Assembly (NCBI GenBank): GCA_963790245.1
Contig: CAWBNP010000002.1
Location: forward strand, 1,302,001-1,366,000
From: JACCVG01 sp963790245
Lineage (GTDB): Bacteria; Actinomycetota; Thermoleophilia; Solirubrobacterales; Thermoleophilaceae
Length of the DNA stretch: 64,000 nt
Direction: 5' to 3'
A model generated the notes under the pieces. It was not told where the DNA came from. It was given only the letters and a program-made list of their open reading frames with translations, and did no database searches. Each line of letters opens with the position of its first letter. The stretch's first letter is position 1. This document shows, piece after piece, positions 41,705 to 50,760 of the stretch. A program made the translations under genes and the position numbers.

Positions 41705-42331
41705 ATGCCCGGCCTGACCCAGATCTTCGTACCCAAGGAACGCGAGTTCTTCGACCTCTTCGAGGAGGCCGGCCAGAACATCCTGCGCGCCGCCGACCTG
41801 CTCGACCAGATGCTGCGTGGATACCCCGAGAACGCCGGGCTCGCGCGCGACATCCTGATCTGCGAGCAGGAGGGTGACCGAATCACCCACGACATCGTCA
41901 ACCTGCTCAACCACCGGTTCGTCACCCCGATCGACCGTGAGGACATCTACGCGCTCGCCTCGGGGCTCGACGACGTGGTCGACTTCGCCGAGGAAGCCGC
42001 CGACTACCTCGGCCTCTACAAGATCGAGGCGCCGATGGCGCAGGCCCAGCGCCAGGCCCACATCCTGCTTCAGTGCGCGCGCCAGATCGCCGAGGCGATG
42101 CCGCGCCTGCGCGGCTTCCGCGACCTCAGCCACTACACGGTCGAGATCAACCGGCTCGAGAACGACGGTGACCGGACCGTGCGCGAGGCGATGGCCGAGC
42201 TCTTCGACGGCGGCATCGACCCGATGGTCGTGATCCGCTGGAAGGACATCTACGAGCGTCTCGAGGCGGCGATCGACGCTTGCGAGCGGGTCGCCAACAT
42301 CCTCGAGGGCATCGTCATCAAGAACTCGTGA
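41705..42331 (+). CDS. PhoU-like (DUF47) phosphate transport regulator
   Basis: This 208-aa all-helical protein has the DUF47 pattern: PKEREFFDLFEEAGQNIL, ICEQEGDRITHDIVNLLN, FVTPIDREDIYALASGLDD and RLENDGDRTVREAMAELF. The repeated E..GD motif makes the two metal-binding three-helix bundles. Proteins of this type sit next to Pit carriers and control phosphate uptake. It is followed after 16 nt by the Pit gene. A TACACT box (41689-41694) could be its -10. Confidence 0.88.
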   Translation: MPGLTQIFVPKEREFFDLFEEAGQNILRAADLLDQMLRGYPENAGLARDILICEQEGDRITHDIVNLLNHRFVTPIDREDIYALASGLDDVVDFAEEAADYLGLYKIEAPMAQAQRQAHILLQCARQIAEAMPRLRGFRDLSHYTVEINRLENDGDRTVREAMAELFDGGIDPMVVIRWKDIYERLEAAIDACERVANILEGIVIKNS

Positions 42332-42347
42332 CGGCCGGGGAGCGGTA

Positions 42348-43454
42348 GTGGTCGGCGAGGACATCATCCTGGTGATCGTGGTCGCGACCGCGCTCGCGTT
42401 TGACTTCACCAACGGCTTCCACGACACGGCCAACGCCGTCGCGACCTCGATCTCGACGCGCGCGCTGCCGCCCCGCACCGCCGTCACGATCGCGGCGATC
42501 CTCAACTTCGCCGGAGCGTTCATCTCGCTCGCCGTCGCCGCGACGGTCGCGAGCGGGATCGTCGACGCGCTCTTCATCACGACGACGATCGTCTTCGCGG
42601 GGCTCGTCGGGGCGATCGCCTGGAACCTCGTCACGTGGTACTTCGGCCTGCCCTCGAGCTCCTCGCACGCGCTGATCGGCGGCGTGGTCGGGGCCGCCTT
42701 CGCCGCCGCCGGGCCCGAGGCGATCCTGTTCGGAGGGATCCTCGACAAGGTGATCATCCCGGCGCTTGTGGCGCCGGTGCTCGCGTTCGTCGTCGCGGGG
42801 ATGGGAATTCTCGTCGCCTACCGGATCGTCGCGCGGCTGCGGCCGGGGCCGGTCAACCGCGGCTTTCGCGTCGGCCAAATCGCCTCCGGCAGCCTGCTCG
42901 CGCTCTCGCACGGCACCAACGACGCGCAGAAGACGATGGGCATCATCACGCTCGCGCTGATCGCCAACGGGAACCTGCCCGAGGAGGGCTTCGTGGTCCC
43001 GACCTGGGTCGTTGTGTCGGCCGCGACCGCGATCGCGCTCGGCACCTACGTGGGCGGCTGGCGGATCATCAAGACGATGGGCTCGCGGATCATCAAGATG
43101 GACCCGGCCCAGGGCTTCGCGGCCCAAAGCTCGGGCGCAGCGGTGATCCTGGCCGCAACACACTTCGGCTTCCCGCTCTCGACCACCCACACCATCTCGG
43201 GCGCCGTGATGGGCTCGGGCGCCGCCAAGCGGCTCTCGGCGGTGCGCTGGGGAGTCGCCGGCAACATCGTCGTCGCCTGGGTGCTCACGCTGCCCGCCGC
43301 GGCCGCGGTCGGCGCGCTCACCTACGGCGTCACGCGGATCTTCGGCACCGGCGCGCTCGGCCCGGTACTCGTCGCCTCCGGGCTGCTGATTGCGCTCGCC
43401 TGGGTGTTCGTTCCGCGGATCGTGCAGGGCCGACCGCTGACGGCCGAGCCATGA
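42348..43454 (+). CDS. pit: Low-affinity inorganic phosphate transporter (Pit family)
   Basis: This 368-aa membrane protein has ten or more hydrophobic segments. Both internal-repeat signatures are present: DFTNGFHDTANAVATSI near residue 18 and LSHGTNDAQKTMGIITLAL near 185, plus PSSSSHALIGGVVGA and PLSTTHTISGAVMGSG. Pit carriers import metal-phosphate with protons. GTG start at 42348 after GGGGAGCGGTA. With the PhoU-like gene it forms a phosphate uptake unit that matches the polyphosphate operon at 58-63 kb. Confidence 0.92.
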   Translation: MVGEDIILVIVVATALAFDFTNGFHDTANAVATSISTRALPPRTAVTIAAILNFAGAFISLAVAATVASGIVDALFITTTIVFAGLVGAIAWNLVTWYFGLPSSSSHALIGGVVGAAFAAAGPEAILFGGILDKVIIPALVAPVLAFVVAGMGILVAYRIVARLRPGPVNRGFRVGQIASGSLLALSHGTNDAQKTMGIITLALIANGNLPEEGFVVPTWVVVSAATAIALGTYVGGWRIIKTMGSRIIKMDPAQGFAAQSSGAAVILAATHFGFPLSTTHTISGAVMGSGAAKRLSAVRWGVAGNIVVAWVLTLPAAAAVGALTYGVTRIFGTGALGPVLVASGLLIALAWVFVPRIVQGRPLTAEP

Positions 43455-43690
43455 TCGCTGTCGTCGAGCTCGAGGCTCTGTTCGACGTGGTGATCGCCTC
43501 GCTGATCGCGGGGGTCGGTATCACCGGGATGTCTGCGCTCGTGATCTTTTCTGCGACGCGGGCTGCGGAGCTCCAGCGCGGCGGGTCGTGGGCCGGCGCG
43601 GGCGCCATGGGGCTGATCGCGGTCGTCGGGTTGCTCGTCTGCATCGCCGTCGTCGTGTTCGGGATCCAGCTGATGGCCTCGAAGGACTGA
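43451..43690 (+). CDS. Small two-helix membrane protein
   Basis: 79 aa from ATG 43451 in an ATGA overlap with the Pit stop. Two membrane helices: residues about 9-33 (LFDVVIASLIAGVGITGMSA) and 50-73 (AMGLIAVVGLLVCIAVVVFG) with a short basic/polar loop. Very likely translated with the carrier and possibly an accessory subunit; no known family recognised. Confidence 0.75.
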   Translation: MIAVVELEALFDVVIASLIAGVGITGMSALVIFSATRAAELQRGGSWAGAGAMGLIAVVGLLVCIAVVVFGIQLMASKD

Positions 43691-43717
43691 CCCGCGGCCC
43701 TCGCTACCGTTGGCCTG

Positions 43718-44056
43718 ATGGCGGGCTACAAGCTCCAGGTCCGGGTGGGCGCGCGAGTCGAGAACGAGCGCTTCGACGCGCTCGGACCGGCCCTCGACGC
43801 GCTCGAGCGGCGCGGACGGGAACTGGCGGCGGGCGCCGGTCGGCACGTGATCGACGTCAGGACGCGGCGCTTTGAGCCCGTCCAGCAGGTCGTCGGACGG
43901 CTGGAGCTCTCGGGGCCGGGCCGTGTACGCGCCGGGATCGACGTGCGCGGGGACGGATCCAGCGAATGCTTCACCGGCCGCGTCCGGCGCTCCCTCGTCG
44001 AGCCCCGTACCGGCGAGAGCGCCTACGAGGCGCTCCGGCGTACGCTTTCGGGATGA
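43718..44056 (+). CDS. Conserved hypothetical protein (112 aa)
   Basis: This soluble alpha/beta protein begins MAGYKLQVRVGARVENERFD. A helix ALDALERRGRELAAG is followed by antiparallel strands with Arg-rich turns (VQQVVGRLELSGPGRVRAGI) and RRSLVEPRTGESAYEALRRT at the end. No signal, helix anchor or catalytic motif stands out. The stop overlaps the next ATG (ATGA), coupling it to another unknown and to metF. Confidence 0.7.
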   Translation: MAGYKLQVRVGARVENERFDALGPALDALERRGRELAAGAGRHVIDVRTRRFEPVQQVVGRLELSGPGRVRAGIDVRGDGSSECFTGRVRRSLVEPRTGESAYEALRRTLSG

Positions 44057-44352
44057 GTTCATTCACCGGATCCCGCGTCATGCTGCCGCGTACGGCGCGG
44101 CCGCCGTTCGAGGTCTACGTCAGCGGCGTGCGGCAGGAGGACGGGGTCGACTACGCCGTCAGGGATGCCGAACTCGTCTTCGCCGAGGAATTGGCGGTTG
44201 ATCGCGTCGGCTTCTGGCGCTGGGTCCTGATGTTCTTCAACATCGCCGGGACCTACGGCGGTCAGACAGTCGATGTGCGCTACTCCTCCGGGGAGCGCGC
44301 GCTCGTCGCGACAGGACTGGAGATCCAGCCGCCGAAGGTGGAATCACGATGA
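44053..44352 (+). CDS. Conserved hypothetical protein with one hydrophobic segment
   Basis: 99 aa from ATG 44053. Residues 10-50 are beta-rich (RPPFEVYVSGVRQEDGVDYAV). A segment WRWVLMFFNIAGTYGGQTVDV contains a short hydrophobic helix, possibly a monotopic membrane contact. No known family recognised. It overlaps the genes on both sides by 4 nt (ATGA), so it is embedded in the unit leading to metF. Confidence 0.65.
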   Translation: MSSFTGSRVMLPRTARPPFEVYVSGVRQEDGVDYAVRDAELVFAEELAVDRVGFWRWVLMFFNIAGTYGGQTVDVRYSSGERALVATGLEIQPPKVESR

Positions 44353-45245
44353 GAATCGATCAGATCCTCGCCGAGCGCCGCCCGGTGTTCTCGTTCGAGT
44401 TCTTTCCTCCCAAGGACGACGCCGGGGTCGAGCGACTCTTGGCGGCGCTCGCGGAACTTGCGCTCGACAAGCCCGACTTCACCTCCGTCACCTACGGAGC
44501 CGGGGGCTCGACACGGGGGCGCACGATCGAGATCACGAAACGGATCAAGGAGCAGTTCGGGATCGAGGCGATGGCCCACCTGAGCTGTGTCGGCTCGAGC
44601 GTCGCCGAGCTGCGCGGAATCCTCGACGAGGTCGGCGAGGCCGGGATCGAGAACGTCCTCTGCCTGCGCGGCGACCCACCGGAGGGCGAGACCGAATGGC
44701 GGCCTCACCCGGAGGGGTTGCGCTACTCGACCGAGCTCGCGACCCTGATCGCCGAGGACTACGACTTCGCGACTGGTGGGTCCTGCCACCCGGAGGTCCA
44801 CCCCGAAGCGGTCGATCTGGCCCACGACCTCGGCTTCCTGCGGGAGAAGCTCGACGCGGGCGTGCGGTTCCTGATCACCCAGCTGTTCTTCGACAACGAG
44901 CTCTACTTCGACTTCGTCGACCAGGCGCGCGCGTTCGGGATCGACGTGCCGATCGTTCCCGGAATCATGCCGGTGACCGGCTACGGCCAGATCAAGCGCT
45001 TCACCGAGAAATGCGGGGCTTCGATCCCCGCCGCGCTCGAGCAGGAGCTCGCGCAGCGCGCCGACGATCCCGAGGCGGTTGCGGAACTCGGGGTCGCCTA
45101 CGCGACGCTCCAATGCTCGGATCTGCTCGCGCGCGGCGCGCCCGGGATCCACTTCTACACGCTCAACCGCTCTCCGGCGACACGGGCGATCCTGGCCGCG
45201 CTGAGGGCGGCGCGCCCGTGGGATCGCGTCGAGGCGGCCGTCTGA
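44349..45245 (+). CDS. metF: 5,10-methylenetetrahydrofolate reductase
   Basis: This 298-aa FAD-dependent TIM barrel has VFSFEFFPPKDD near the N-terminus (catalytic Glu), DFTSVTYGAGGSTRG, AHLSCVGSSVAEL, NVLCLRGDPP, QLFFDNELYFDFV and VPGIMPVTGYGQI. It reduces methylene-THF to methyl-THF for methionine synthesis and for the SAM that the many methyltransferases here use. The length matches bacterial MetF without a regulatory domain. The stop overlaps the next ATG (TGATG). Confidence 0.93.
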   Translation: MRIDQILAERRPVFSFEFFPPKDDAGVERLLAALAELALDKPDFTSVTYGAGGSTRGRTIEITKRIKEQFGIEAMAHLSCVGSSVAELRGILDEVGEAGIENVLCLRGDPPEGETEWRPHPEGLRYSTELATLIAEDYDFATGGSCHPEVHPEAVDLAHDLGFLREKLDAGVRFLITQLFFDNELYFDFVDQARAFGIDVPIVPGIMPVTGYGQIKRFTEKCGASIPAALEQELAQRADDPEAVAELGVAYATLQCSDLLARGAPGIHFYTLNRSPATRAILAALRAARPWDRVEAAV

Positions 45246-45673
45246 TGGCCGCCGCCGAGAGGCCGGAGGAGCTGATGTTCGTCGGCAGCCGCACTCGCGT
45301 CCTGAGCGAGGGCCCGGCCGTCGGCCTGGTCGATCTGATCGAAATGCCGCCGGGCGACCGGCCGCCGCTCCACGTCCACCACGAGCAGGACGAGGGCTTC
45401 TACGTCGTCGACGGCGAGTTCACGCTGTTCCTGCCTGGGGAGGAGCGCACCCTGGGGCCGGGAGACTTCCTGCTCGCTCCGCGCGGGACCCCGCACGCCT
45501 ATCTGGTCGGAGATCGGCCCGCCCACGTGATCGTCATGAGTATCCCCGCCGGTTTCGAGCAGTTCGTGATCGAGGTGACAGGACTCGGGCGTGACCCGAG
45601 CCCGGAGGAGCTGACCGAGATCGCGGCCGGGCACGGCATCGAGATCCTGGGACCTCCGGGCGCGTTGCCCTAG
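45245..45673 (+). CDS. Cupin-domain protein
   Basis: 142 aa from ATG 45245 (TGATG overlap with metF). A single cupin: PPLHVHHEQDEGFYVVDGEF gives the first motif with HxH and Glu, and GDFLLAPRGTPHAYLV gives the second motif with His. The metal site is complete. The C-terminal helices (FEQFVIEVTGLGRDPS, ELTEIAAGHGIEIL) are typical of small stand-alone cupins of the quercetinase-like group. Substrate unknown. Confidence 0.85.
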   Translation: MAAAERPEELMFVGSRTRVLSEGPAVGLVDLIEMPPGDRPPLHVHHEQDEGFYVVDGEFTLFLPGEERTLGPGDFLLAPRGTPHAYLVGDRPAHVIVMSIPAGFEQFVIEVTGLGRDPSPEELTEIAAGHGIEILGPPGALP

Positions 45674-45683
45674 CGGCCGACGG

Positions 45684-47159
45684 TCAGTCCTCGCGCAGCT
45701 CCGTCGGGACCTCGGCATCGGGCGCGACGGGCGCGTCGGCCCGCGGCGCCGGCACCTCGGGCACGCCGATCCCGCTCGCTCCCGAGAGCGCGACGAGCTC
45801 GTCCATGCCGTCCTCGATCCCGTCGCAGAGGACGCCGATGTCGGCCGCCTCGTCGTAGTCGCCGGTGACGCCGAAGGTCAGGCTGCCGTCGTAGGAGAAG
45901 ATCGCGACGGTCGTGCGCAGGGTGTTGCCGAGCGGAACGTACGGAATCGCCTCGAGCATCCGCCGGCCGAGCGCGTAGAGCGGGAACTGCGGGCCCGGGA
46001 CGTTGGTCGTGACGGTGTTGAGGTTGCGCTGGGGAACCCGCCCGACGGTCCGCGCGCCGAGCGCCAGGAGCATCGGGGGCGCGAAGCCGGTCAGCGAGGT
46101 CAGCACCTCGCCGGCGACCGCCTGGCGCGACTCTTTGAGCCCCTCCATCTGCGAGCGGATCGCGTTGAGGCGGTCGATCGGGTCCTCGAGGCCGATCGGC
46201 AGGCGCGCGAACATCGCAGAGACCTTGTTGTTGTAGGTGCCGCGCTCTGATTCGGAGCGCACCGAGACCGGCACCATCGTCGTCAGGTGGCGGCCGGCGA
46301 CCGGCTCCCCGCGCGAGCGCAGCAGGTCGCGGAAGCCGCGGGTGATGACAGCGAGCACGACGTCGTTGACCGTGCCGCCATAGGCCGCGCGGACGATCTT
46401 GACGTCTGACAGCCGGCCGCGCGCCCAGTCCCAGGTCCGGTGCGGTCCGATCGGCCCGTTGAGGGTCGTCTCCGGCGCGCCGCGCTGGATCATGCTCCCG
46501 TAGGAGATCAGCCCCTTGGCTGCGTCGGTCAGCTGACCGCTGATCATTCGTGGGGCGCGGGTCAGCGAGCGCAGGCCGCGCACGTACTCGTAGGGGTTGA
46601 CGGCGCGCTCGGCGATCGCCTGGGCGACGAGCTCTGCTCGCGAGGGCCGTGGAGCGGGTAGCCAGCGGTCCTCGATCACGGTCGGGTCCGGATCGCGCTG
46701 GAGGTCGAGCAGGACGGCCATCAGGTCGGTGCCCGAAACGCCGTCGACCATGCAGTGGTGGACCTTCGAGATCAGCGCCCAGCGGCCGTGGTCGAGGCCT
46801 TCGGCGACCCATAGCTCCCAGAGCGGCTTGGAGCGGTCGAGCTGCTGGCTCATCAGCCTGCCGACCACCTTGCGCAGCTCCTCCTCGCCACCGGGGTCGG
46901 GGAGCGCGGTATGGCGGACGTGGTAGCCGAGGTTGAAGCCAGGATCGTCGATCCAGGCGGGACGGCCGAGGCCCATCGGAGTGAAGCGGACCACCTGGCG
47001 GTAGCGGGGGATCAGCGGCAGCTTGCGCGCGACCATCCCCGCGAAGTCCTCATACGCCGGCGGCGGGCCCTCGAAGATCGCGACCGAACCGATGTGCATG
47101 TGGCTGATGCCGTCCTCGATGTGGAGGAAGGAGGCATCGAGCGGGCTCATTCGTTCCAT
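45684..47159 (-). CDS. Wax ester synthase/diacylglycerol acyltransferase (WS/DGAT)
   Basis: 491 aa from ATG 47159; MERMSPLDASFLHIED is the family's standard N-terminus. The catalytic HHxxxDG is present as KVHHCMVDGVSG near residue 133. Later NDVVLAVITRGFRDLL, VPVSVRSESERGTYNNKVSA and NVPGPQFPLYALGRRM mark the C-terminal half. The enzyme esterifies fatty alcohols or diacylglycerol with acyl-CoA at the inner membrane face, making storage lipid in actinobacteria. It converges with the cupin gene 10 nt away. Confidence 0.92.
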   Translation of the reverse strand: MERMSPLDASFLHIEDGISHMHIGSVAIFEGPPPAYEDFAGMVARKLPLIPRYRQVVRFTPMGLGRPAWIDDPGFNLGYHVRHTALPDPGGEEELRKVVGRLMSQQLDRSKPLWELWVAEGLDHGRWALISKVHHCMVDGVSGTDLMAVLLDLQRDPDPTVIEDRWLPAPRPSRAELVAQAIAERAVNPYEYVRGLRSLTRAPRMISGQLTDAAKGLISYGSMIQRGAPETTLNGPIGPHRTWDWARGRLSDVKIVRAAYGGTVNDVVLAVITRGFRDLLRSRGEPVAGRHLTTMVPVSVRSESERGTYNNKVSAMFARLPIGLEDPIDRLNAIRSQMEGLKESRQAVAGEVLTSLTGFAPPMLLALGARTVGRVPQRNLNTVTTNVPGPQFPLYALGRRMLEAIPYVPLGNTLRTTVAIFSYDGSLTFGVTGDYDEAADIGVLCDGIEDGMDELVALSGASGIGVPEVPAPRADAPVAPDAEVPTELRED

Positions 47160-47169
47160 GTCGCGGAGC

Positions 47170-48057
47170 CTAACCGAGCAGTCCGCGCAGGTCGGTTGCG
47201 AGCTTGTCGGATCGATCGACGAGCTTGCTCCAGGTGATGCGGACGACGCGGTACCCGGCGAGGAGCAGCTCGGTGTCACGGTCTCGATCGCGCTCGAAGG
47301 CCCGGCGCGTGCGGTGATGCTCGAAGCCGTCGAGCTCGGCGATCAAGCGTTGCTCGCGCCACAGCATGTCGATTTCGTGGCCGGCTATCGAGGCGTTTAC
47401 GGCTGGCTGGGGAAGACCGCGCTCCCCGCAGAACCGGAGAAAGCGGCGCTCGAGCTCGGAGCGCGTCCAGCCGGGGAGAGCGTCGCGTCCTCGTGCAGCC
47501 CGCAGCAGCTTCGAGCCGGCGCGGCGGGGGTGGCGCGCGAGCAGCCGGTCGATGGCTCGGCCGTCGAGGAGGTCCTTGCGCTCCGCGGCTTCGTAGGCGC
47601 GCTCGAAGCGTTGCTCGTTTCCCTCGGCCGCCACGGTCAGCAATGTAAGAGACACCGAAGTGACCGGGATTCCTTCCAGGAGGTGTCGATCTTCGCGGTG
47701 GAGGGCCCACTGGTGAACGGCGATCTCCGGTCGACGGCGCTGCGCCGGCACCATGATCTCCGGCTTGCCGCGATGGCTCAGCAGCCGCCAGTGGCGCGCG
47801 GCGCTGCCGTGACTGAGCAGCGCGCCCGCACCGCCGGCGAGTACGGCCGCCATGAAGCAGCCGCTCTCCGTCAGCTGCGCGCGTCCGACCGCGTAGACGC
47901 CCGCGTGAACCGGGTGCAGCCGCCCGCTTGCGATGCGGCTGGCCACCGCTTCTGTGCCGATCCCGAGGCTCAGCAGTTGCCCGCGCGTTACCAAACCGTG
48001 CTGGCTTGTCGCGAGCGCCAACAACGGCCGGTCACCGTTCTTACTTTTTCGTCCCAT
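47170..48057 (-). CDS. AbiEi-like/DUF559 (Vsr-type endonuclease fold) protein
   Basis: This 295-aa protein opens with a winged-helix AbiEi-like region (residues 10-70: TSQHGLVTRGQLLSLGIGTE, RLHPVHAGVYAVG). The C-terminal DUF559 nuclease-like domain has RSELERRFLRFCGERGL, HEIDMLWREQRLIAELDGFE and VVRITWSKL, with the acidic/Glu residues of the Vsr/restriction fold. The first codons (ATG at 48057) lie within the palindromic repeat 48036-48078. Function is unproven; it may be a stand-alone defence or repair nuclease. The start sequence KSKNG is partly encoded by the repeat. Confidence 0.82.
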   Translation of the reverse strand: MGRKSKNGDRPLLALATSQHGLVTRGQLLSLGIGTEAVASRIASGRLHPVHAGVYAVGRAQLTESGCFMAAVLAGGAGALLSHGSAARHWRLLSHRGKPEIMVPAQRRRPEIAVHQWALHREDRHLLEGIPVTSVSLTLLTVAAEGNEQRFERAYEAAERKDLLDGRAIDRLLARHPRRAGSKLLRAARGRDALPGWTRSELERRFLRFCGERGLPQPAVNASIAGHEIDMLWREQRLIAELDGFEHHRTRRAFERDRDRDTELLLAGYRVVRITWSKLVDRSDKLATDLRGLLG

Positions 48058-48078
48058 AGGAACGAAAAGAGCTGAACG
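48036..48078. repeat. Intergenic palindromic repeat, copy 2
   Basis: Arms cgttcttactttttcgt (48036-48052) and acgaaaagagctgaacg (48062-48078); the left arm matches copy 1 (6679) at 16 of 17 positions, and both copies share the ttcgtccc/ggaacgaaaag core. It covers the start of the DUF559 gene. Confidence 0.7.
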
Positions 48079-48125
48079 ATCGAAACTCGCCCCCCTGGGG
48101 CCGGCGCCAGCGATGGCTTTGTGGG

Positions 48126-49148
48126 CTAGGCCACGACCTGCCAGCGCTCGGGATCGGAGCCGTCGATCCGCTCGACCTCACCGCGCGCCGCGAGGTGGGT
48201 GAGATAGCTGAGGGTCTCCTGGAGGCCCCAGGACACCATCATCGGGTTGAGCTCTTCGCGCGTGATGCCGAACAGGTCGGGCACGAGGTCGAACGGCGTG
48301 CTCGGGCCGCGCCCAAGTGCTGCAAGGACGCGTCCCATCCGCTCGCTGACCGCAACCCGGTTGGCGTCGATGTGGGCCTGGACGTCGCGGAACGGGCGCC
48401 CGTGGCCGGCGAGGCACAGCCCCGCGCGCAGCCGCTCGACGGTGTCGAGGCTCTCGAGGAACTCGCCGGCGGGATCGGGGGTGTGGCCGTAGTCGTAGAA
48501 CAGCGAGACGCGGCCGAGCAGGTGATCACCCGAGAGCAGGATCCCCTTCTCGGGCTGGTGCAGGCAGACGTGCGAGGGCGCGTGACCGGGCGTCTCGTGG
48601 ACCTGCCAGCGGCCGAGGTCGGTCTCGATCTCGACCCCGGGCAGCAACTCGCGGTCGGGCTCGATGATCCGCGCGATGCCCGTCGGCGAGCCCTTGCGTG
48701 CCTCCTGGTAGGCGCGCAGCGCATCGATCGGCACGCCGCTCTGGCGAGCGACCTCGACGCGCCGCTCGAGCGCCGCGTCGGGATCCTCCGCGCCGGCGAG
48801 CATGTGCCCGTAGTTGGGGTGCATCCAGAGCTCGCAGCCCGACGCCTCGACGATCGGCGCGGCGAGTCCGTAGTGGTCGGTGTGGGCGTGCGTGCAGACC
48901 AGCAGCCGGACGTGCTCGAGCTTCGCACCGGCGTGGCCGAGCGCCCGCTCGAGCTCGCCGAGCGCGCCCGGCTCGTCGAGGCCGGTATCGATCAGCACGA
49001 TTCCGCTGCCCGCGGTGATCGCGTAGGCGTTGACGTGCGGTACGCCCGGCCAGAGCGTGATCGGTAGCCGCAGCCGCCAGATGCCCGGCATCACCCGATC
49101 GGCGCGGCCGAGCTCGCGTGCCTTTGGCGGCTCCCTACCGGGCGGCAT
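48126..49148 (-). CDS. Metallo-beta-lactamase-fold hydrolase (glyoxalase II-like)
   Basis: Up to 340 aa from ATG 49148, which overlaps the upstream flavoprotein stop; GTG 49094 or ATG 49091 are alternatives. Metal-site motifs: THAHTDHYG (HxHxDH), TPGHAPSHVCLH (His), LSGDHLLG (bridging Asp) and LAGHGRPF (His). The C-terminal about 80 residues form a winged-helix-like tail (REELNPMMVSWGLQETLSYL) as in LACTB2-type enzymes. It hydrolyses a thioester, ester or phosphodiester; substrate unknown. Co-transcribed with the AGPS-like gene. Confidence 0.85.
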   Translation of the reverse strand: MPPGREPPKARELGRADRVMPGIWRLRLPITLWPGVPHVNAYAITAGSGIVLIDTGLDEPGALGELERALGHAGAKLEHVRLLVCTHAHTDHYGLAAPIVEASGCELWMHPNYGHMLAGAEDPDAALERRVEVARQSGVPIDALRAYQEARKGSPTGIARIIEPDRELLPGVEIETDLGRWQVHETPGHAPSHVCLHQPEKGILLSGDHLLGRVSLFYDYGHTPDPAGEFLESLDTVERLRAGLCLAGHGRPFRDVQAHIDANRVAVSERMGRVLAALGRGPSTPFDLVPDLFGITREELNPMMVSWGLQETLSYLTHLAARGEVERIDGSDPERWQVVA

Positions 49149-50751
49149 CGAAGAGCACCCCGGGGTTGAGGATCGCCTCGGGGTCGACCGCGCGCTTGGC
49201 GGCGACCATCGCGGCGGCGAACGGGTCCGGGCGCTGGCGGTCGTACCAGGGCCGGTGGTCGCGCCCGACCGCGTGATGGTGGGTGATCGTGCCACCTGCG
49301 GATTCGATCGCCTCGGAGGCGATCGCCTTGACCGCGTCCCACTGCTCGAGCTCGGAGCCGCGCCGAGCCGGTGCGAGCACCGTGAAGTACGGCGCGGCGC
49401 CATCGGGATAAACGTGCGTGAAGCGGCAGCTCACCCGGCCGCCGCCTGTCTCGGTGGCCAGCGCGCCCTCGACCGCTTCGCGGACTCCGGCGACGAAGGA
49501 CTCGAGGCGATCCCAAGTGATCGCCGTTTCGAACGTCTCGGCGAGCACGCCGGCCGCGATCAGCGAGTCGCGGATGTAGGGCATCTGGAGGAACGAGTCG
49601 CGCCAGGCGGCCGCGCCGTCGGGTGGCTGTCCCCGGGCGGCGTCGTCGTCGGGCCGGACGTACCGCGGCGGCGCCTGGGCGCGCCCGCCGTGGTCAGTGC
49701 AGGACTCGAGCGCCCGCTCAAGCGACCGGTCGACCGGGTGGTGCGCCGACTCGAACCCGAGCACGAGCAGCGCACCCTGCTCGGCGGCACCGTTGAGCGC
49801 GGCCTCCGCCTCGTCGAGCAACCGGCAGTTGGCCGGCCAGAGCCCGCCCTGCGAGAGGGCGCGAACCGCCTCGGCCCCGGCGTGGAAGTCGTCGAAGCCG
49901 ACACTGACGCTTGCCTTGAAGCGCGGCCTGTCCTGGAGGCGCACCCAGGCCTGGGTGATCACCCCGAGCGTTCCCTCCGACCCGATCAGCATCCGGTCGG
50001 GGCTCGGCCCGGCGCCGGATCCCGGCAGTCGGCGGCTCTCCCAGACGCCGGTCGGGGTGATCGCCCGAACCGACTCGACGAGGTCGTCGATGTGGGTCAG
50101 CATCGTCGCGAAGTGGCCCCCGGCGCGGGTCGCGATCCAGCCGCCGAGCGTGGAGTACTCAAACGACTGCGGGTAGTGGCGCAGCGTCAGGTCGTGCTCG
50201 CGCAGCTGGTCCTCGAGCACCGGCCCCGTCGCCCCGCCCTGGATCAGCGCCGCGCGCGAGGGACGGTCGATCTCGAGCACCCGGTCAAGCGCCTTGAGGT
50301 CGATCGAGACCGCTCCGGAGTACCCCTCGCCGACGCGTGCCTCGACGCCGCCGACGACGCTCGTCCCGCCGCCGAACGGGATCGCCGCGGCGCCCGTTTC
50401 GGCACACCATTCGAGCACCTGCTCGAGCTCCTGCTCGGTGCGTGGCCGGGCAACGAGGTCAGGGGGGTTGTCGAAGCGGCCGCGGAAGGCCCGCACGATG
50501 TCGCGGTAGGCGCGGCCGTAGGTGTGCAAGGCACGTGTGTGGACGTCGCTGGTGCAGATCGAATCCAGCGAGGCCGGCGGTGCGATCCGCGGTCGGGGGA
50601 GTACGACGTCCTCGATCGGAACGAACGGCTCCGCGACACCGTCGCCGAAGCCGAGCTGGTCCGGAGCGCTGCGGGCGAGCGCCTCGATATCGGCGTGCGC
50701 GGGCTGCTGGTCCTCATAGCCCCACCCCCAGTGCTTCAGTCGGCGGGCCAC
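49135..50751 (-). CDS. FAD-binding oxidoreductase, alkylglycerone-phosphate synthase-like
   Basis: This 538-aa protein of the PCMH/VAO family has AIPFGGGTSVVGGVEAR (FAD pyrophosphate site), YPQSFEYSTLGGWIATRAGG and GSEGTLGVITQAWVRL. The C-terminal THHHAVGRDHRPWY is the His-rich active-site loop of alkyl-DHAP synthases. Those enzymes swap the acyl of acyl-DHAP for a fatty alcohol to make ether lipids; glycolate/lactate oxidases are the alternative. GTG start at 50751, 9 nt from a TAGTAT box shared with the divergent 2-oxoglutarate dehydrogenase gene. Confidence 0.88.
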   Translation of the reverse strand: MARRLKHWGWGYEDQQPAHADIEALARSAPDQLGFGDGVAEPFVPIEDVVLPRPRIAPPASLDSICTSDVHTRALHTYGRAYRDIVRAFRGRFDNPPDLVARPRTEQELEQVLEWCAETGAAAIPFGGGTSVVGGVEARVGEGYSGAVSIDLKALDRVLEIDRPSRAALIQGGATGPVLEDQLREHDLTLRHYPQSFEYSTLGGWIATRAGGHFATMLTHIDDLVESVRAITPTGVWESRRLPGSGAGPSPDRMLIGSEGTLGVITQAWVRLQDRPRFKASVSVGFDDFHAGAEAVRALSQGGLWPANCRLLDEAEAALNGAAEQGALLVLGFESAHHPVDRSLERALESCTDHGGRAQAPPRYVRPDDDAARGQPPDGAAAWRDSFLQMPYIRDSLIAAGVLAETFETAITWDRLESFVAGVREAVEGALATETGGGRVSCRFTHVYPDGAAPYFTVLAPARRGSELEQWDAVKAIASEAIESAGGTITHHHAVGRDHRPWYDRQRPDPFAAAMVAAKRAVDPEAILNPGVLFDAAR

Positions 50752-50760
50752 GATCGGTCC

